6,991 nucleotides of DNA. Source: Chitinophagaceae bacterium (lineage in GTDB: Bacteria > Bacteroidota > Bacteroidia > Chitinophagales > Chitinophagaceae). Under the pieces are notes generated by a model. The model searched no databases, was not told the origin of the DNA, and saw only the letters and a program-made list of their open reading frames with translations. The position numbers and the translations under genes were made by a program. Below are positions 4,817-6,991 of the stretch, one piece after another; the stretch's first letter is position 1; each line of letters begins with the position of its first letter. Location: assembly GCA_947463105.1 (NCBI GenBank), contig CANHSD010000144.1, positions 1 to 6,991 of the forward strand. The letters run 5' to 3'.

Positions 4817-6108
4817 TACTTCTTCCCCGCAAAATCCACCACCAAATTACAAAAAGCCTTTACGCCTACATCCAGCATACTGTCATCGATGTAGAAGTCT
4901 GGTGTATGATGGGGCGCAGCTTTTGAAGGGTCTGTACCCTTGGGCATCCCGCCGAGGTTAAAGAAAAAAGCAGGTGCTTTCTCCCCGAAAAAAGAAAAAT
5001 CTTCTGCACCGGTCGTCCAGATGCCTGCTGTAGCATTTCCCTTTCCGGCAGCCCTTTCCAAAGAAGGAACCATGGCAGCAACCAGAGCAGGATCATTGTA
5101 GGTGACAAGGGTCTTGGTATCAATTTTAACATCCACTTCAGCACCCCAGGCCTCTGCCACATTCTTTGCCACCAATTTTATTTTTTCATGCACATCTTTC
5201 TGCATTTTGCTGTCAAGGGTTCTGATGGTTCCTTCAAGTTCTGCCGTTTCAGGAATGATATTGGCCCTTACGCCGCTGTGAAATTTACCTACGGTAATCA
5301 CCACAGGTGCAACGGTCAGGTCTTGCTGGCGGCTCACAATGGTTTGAAGGTTGTTGATGATTTGTGTGCCCACAACGATGGGGTCGATGCCCGTCCAGGG
5401 GGTTGATCCATGGGTCTGCTTGCCCTTGATCTTGATGGTAAACCAATCAGAGGAGGCCATCATGGATCCACTTTTGTATTTGATTTTTCCAATTTCAAGT
5501 GCTGATGAAATGTGAAGTCCGAAAACTGCATCCACTTTTGGATTGTCCATGACACCTTCTTTGATCATCAACGGTGCGCCGCCTTCTTCATCACCGGGAG
5601 GGCCTTCTTCTGCTGGCTGGAAAAAGAATTTAACTGTACCAGTAATATCTTTTTTCATGCCTGCCAACACTTCCGCAGTGCCCATCAGGATGGAGGTATG
5701 TGTATCGTGGCCACAGGCATGCATCACAGAAACAGGTGTTCCCATATAATCTGCCGTTACAGTTGATTTATAAGGAACATCAACCCTTTCCTTTACCGGC
5801 AGTCCGTCGATGTCCGCGCGCAGCGCGATAACGGGCCCTGGTTTTCCGCCGCGCAGCACACCCAATACGCCGGTTTTAGCGAGAAGGGTTACTTCAATCC
5901 CCAGGCTTTTCAAATGGTTGGCAATGTATTGCTGGGTTTTAAATTCTCTGTTTCCCAACTCTGGGTTTTGATGCAGATGCCTCCTCCATTCTACCAGTTT
6001 GGGAGAGATGGCCTTGGCCTTGCTATCAATGGCCGCTTCCATGGGGGATTGAGCCTGGCTATAAATGCCTGAAAAAAGCAATGCTGTGAGTAGGAGTAAT
6101 CGGCGCAT
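4816..6108 (-). CDS. Exported M20 family (M20D-like) amidohydrolase / aminoacylase
   Basis: This 430-residue metallohydrolase starts with a signal peptide: positive MRR, a hydrophobic stretch at 4-16 and a probable cut after SQA (residue 19). No lipobox cysteine is seen, so it is likely periplasmic or secreted. The mature part has the M20D pattern. WRRHLHQNPELGNRE lies at 41-55 and ALRADIDGLPV at 95-105. Cys132 and His134 are in HACGHDTHTS, Glu167/Glu168 in FQPAEEG, His199 in GLH, and His400/His401 in PHHTPDF. These give the di-metal site, with Glu167 as likely general base. Relatives hydrolyse N-acyl amino acids such as hippurate or IAA-amino acids; the true substrate is unknown. A dimerisation lid lies about 225-330 and includes ITVGKFHSGVRANIIPE. 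The gene is convergent with yggS and divergent from the ABC-F gene, so it is probably transcribed alone. Confidence 0.92.
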   Translation of the reverse strand: MRRLLLLTALLFSGIYSQAQSPMEAAIDSKAKAISPKLVEWRRHLHQNPELGNREFKTQQYIANHLKSLGIEVTLLAKTGVLGVLRGGKPGPVIALRADIDGLPVKERVDVPYKSTVTADYMGTPVSVMHACGHDTHTSILMGTAEVLAGMKKDITGTVKFFFQPAEEGPPGDEEGGAPLMIKEGVMDNPKVDAVFGLHISSALEIGKIKYKSGSMMASSDWFTIKIKGKQTHGSTPWTGIDPIVVGTQIINNLQTIVSRQQDLTVAPVVITVGKFHSGVRANIIPETAELEGTIRTLDSKMQKDVHEKIKLVAKNVAEAWGAEVDVKIDTKTLVTYNDPALVAAMVPSLERAAGKGNATAGIWTTGAEDFSFFGEKAPAFFFNLGGMPKGTDPSKAAPHHTPDFYIDDSMLDVGVKAFCNLVVDFAGKK

Positions 6109-6177
6109 ATTCTTGAATTATGTCCGTAAATTAAGCATTTTCATCCATCCTTACCCTCAACTCATGCGCATTTTCCG

Positions 6178-6185
6178 TAACTTTG
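6178..6185 (+). promoter_or_regulatory. Bacteroidota-type -7 promoter box TAACTTTG for the ABC-F gene
   Basis: TAACTTTG matches the TAnnTTTG consensus of Bacteroidota primary sigma factor promoters at all fixed positions. It lies 30 bp before the ATG at 6216 on the same strand. A start of transcription about 6-8 nt downstream would give a leader of roughly 22-25 nt. No TTTG is visible at the expected -33 spacing; the closest region holds TTACC at 6151-6155. A perfect palindrome, CTTTCGAAAG (6190-6199), falls at the predicted transcription start. Confidence 0.6.
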
Positions 6186-6215
6186 CACCCTTTCGAAAGA
6201 TAAAATTTCAATACA

Positions 6216-6991
6216 ATGATCAGTGCACGCAACATAACCCTCGCTTACGGAAAAAGGGTTCTTTTTGATGAGGTTAACATCAATTTCATCAAGGGCAACT
6301 GCTATGGCGTCATCGGTGCCAATGGAGCAGGAAAAAGTACATTCCTGAAAATTTTGAGTGGTGAGATTGAACCCAACAAAGGAACCATTGATATCACACC
6401 CGGTGAGCGCATGGCGGTATTGAACCAGAACCAGTTCCAGTTTGACGAGCAGACCGTGTTGAACACCGTATTGATGGGACACAAGAAGATGTGGGCCATT
6501 GCTCAGGAAAGGGAAACAATTTATGCCAAAGAAGATTTTTCTGAGGCTGATGGTATCAGGGCAGGTGAACTTGAGTCTGAATTTGGTGAAATGGGTGGCT
6601 ATACTGCAGAGAGCGATGCCGCCACTTTTTTAAGTGATCTTGGTGTTACTGAAAAATACCATACCACCTTGATGAAGGATATGCCGTCCAACATGAAAGT
6701 AAGGGTATTGTTGGCACAGGCCTTGTTTGGAAACCCGGATATTTTGTTGTTGGATGAGCCTACCAATGGCCTGGATCTTGAGACCATCAGCTGGTTGGAA
6801 AACTTCCTGGCAGACTATCAAAACATCGTTTTGGTCGTGAGCCATGACCGTCACTTTTTGGATGCTGTGTGTACACATGTGGCCGATGTTGACAGGCAAA
6901 AAATCAAGGTATTTACCGGTAACTATACTTTCTGGTACGAGTCATCCCAGTTGATGGCAAGGCAGCAAAACGACAAGAACAAAAAGACTGA
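6216..6991 (+). CDS. ybiT: ABC-F family ATPase, YbiT-type, N-terminal part (3' end outside window)
   Basis: From the ATG at 6216 the frame stays open to the window end, giving 258 residues of a protein that should be about 530-550 long. It is a soluble, non-transporter ABC protein of the ribosome-associated ABC-F class. The first ATPase domain is complete. Walker A is GANGAGKST at 34-42, the Q-loop Gln71, Walker B ILLLDEP at 176-182, and the H-switch His210 is in VVSHDRHFL. The CTHVADVD and GNYTFWYESSQ segments match YbiT/YkpA closely, and the charged stretch at the very end starts the interdomain linker. The insertion between Q-loop and signature (about 88-140) is the family arm. The LSGGQ-like signature is degenerate (MPSNM, 156-160), which also happens in domain 1 of E. 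coli YbiT as I recall it. A clear TAnnTTTG box lies upstream. The role in translation is inferred from the family. Confidence 0.9.
   Translation, partial: MISARNITLAYGKRVLFDEVNINFIKGNCYGVIGANGAGKSTFLKILSGEIEPNKGTIDITPGERMAVLNQNQFQFDEQTVLNTVLMGHKKMWAIAQERETIYAKEDFSEADGIRAGELESEFGEMGGYTAESDAATFLSDLGVTEKYHTTLMKDMPSNMKVRVLLAQALFGNPDILLLDEPTNGLDLETISWLENFLADYQNIVLVVSHDRHFLDAVCTHVADVDRQKIKVFTGNYTFWYESSQLMARQQNDKNKKT

Noticed and set aside
6162..6482. Minus-strand 106-residue open frame over the start of the ABC-F gene
   Set aside because: It is antisense to the Walker A region of the ABC-F gene and covers that gene's promoter. No domain is visible.

Overview
The window looks like an ordinary chromosomal stretch from a member of the Bacteroidota, probably a Chitinophaga- or Sphingobacteria-like lineage. 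The evidence is a BshB1-type bacillithiol deacetylase, starts that lack clear Shine-Dalgarno sequences, a perfect TAnnTTTG promoter box (the Bacteroidota sigma-A -7 element) before the last gene, and protein sequences typical of that phylum. This assignment is inferred from family resemblance and no search was run.

Layout, left to right: (1) the 3' end of bshB1 (bacillithiol synthesis), plus strand. (2) A tight two-gene unit, aguB-aguA (N-carbamoylputrescine amidase, agmatine deiminase), 11 bp apart, which together turn agmatine into putrescine. (3) An AT-rich island, about 2303-2984, holding two small divergent Cro/CI-type HTH regulators. Between them lie 156 bp of about 17% GC that contain a near-perfect 28-bp palindrome (12+4+12). 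(4) A minus-strand cation diffusion facilitator (metal efflux) gene, divergent from (5) a YggS/PLPBP-family PLP-homeostasis gene. (6) A convergent junction rich in structure: a perfect hairpin over the yggS stop codon, four tandem 9-nt repeats, and an imperfect long stem-loop reaching the end of (7) a minus-strand, signal-peptide-bearing M20 amidohydrolase. (8) The 5' two-fifths to half of a YbiT-type ABC-F ATPase, divergent from the amidohydrolase and cut by the window end.

Apart from aguB-aguA these are mostly single genes with housekeeping or metabolic roles. I see no phage, transposon, CRISPR, tRNA or rRNA, and no clear new multi-gene system. The least explained part is the divergent regulator pair with its palindromic intergenic region. 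The two proteins align without gaps and share key HTH positions, so they look like a duplicated or co-evolved autoregulatory switch with no recognisable effector gene beside it. The repeat and hairpin cluster at the yggS/M20 junction is the second most interesting structure.
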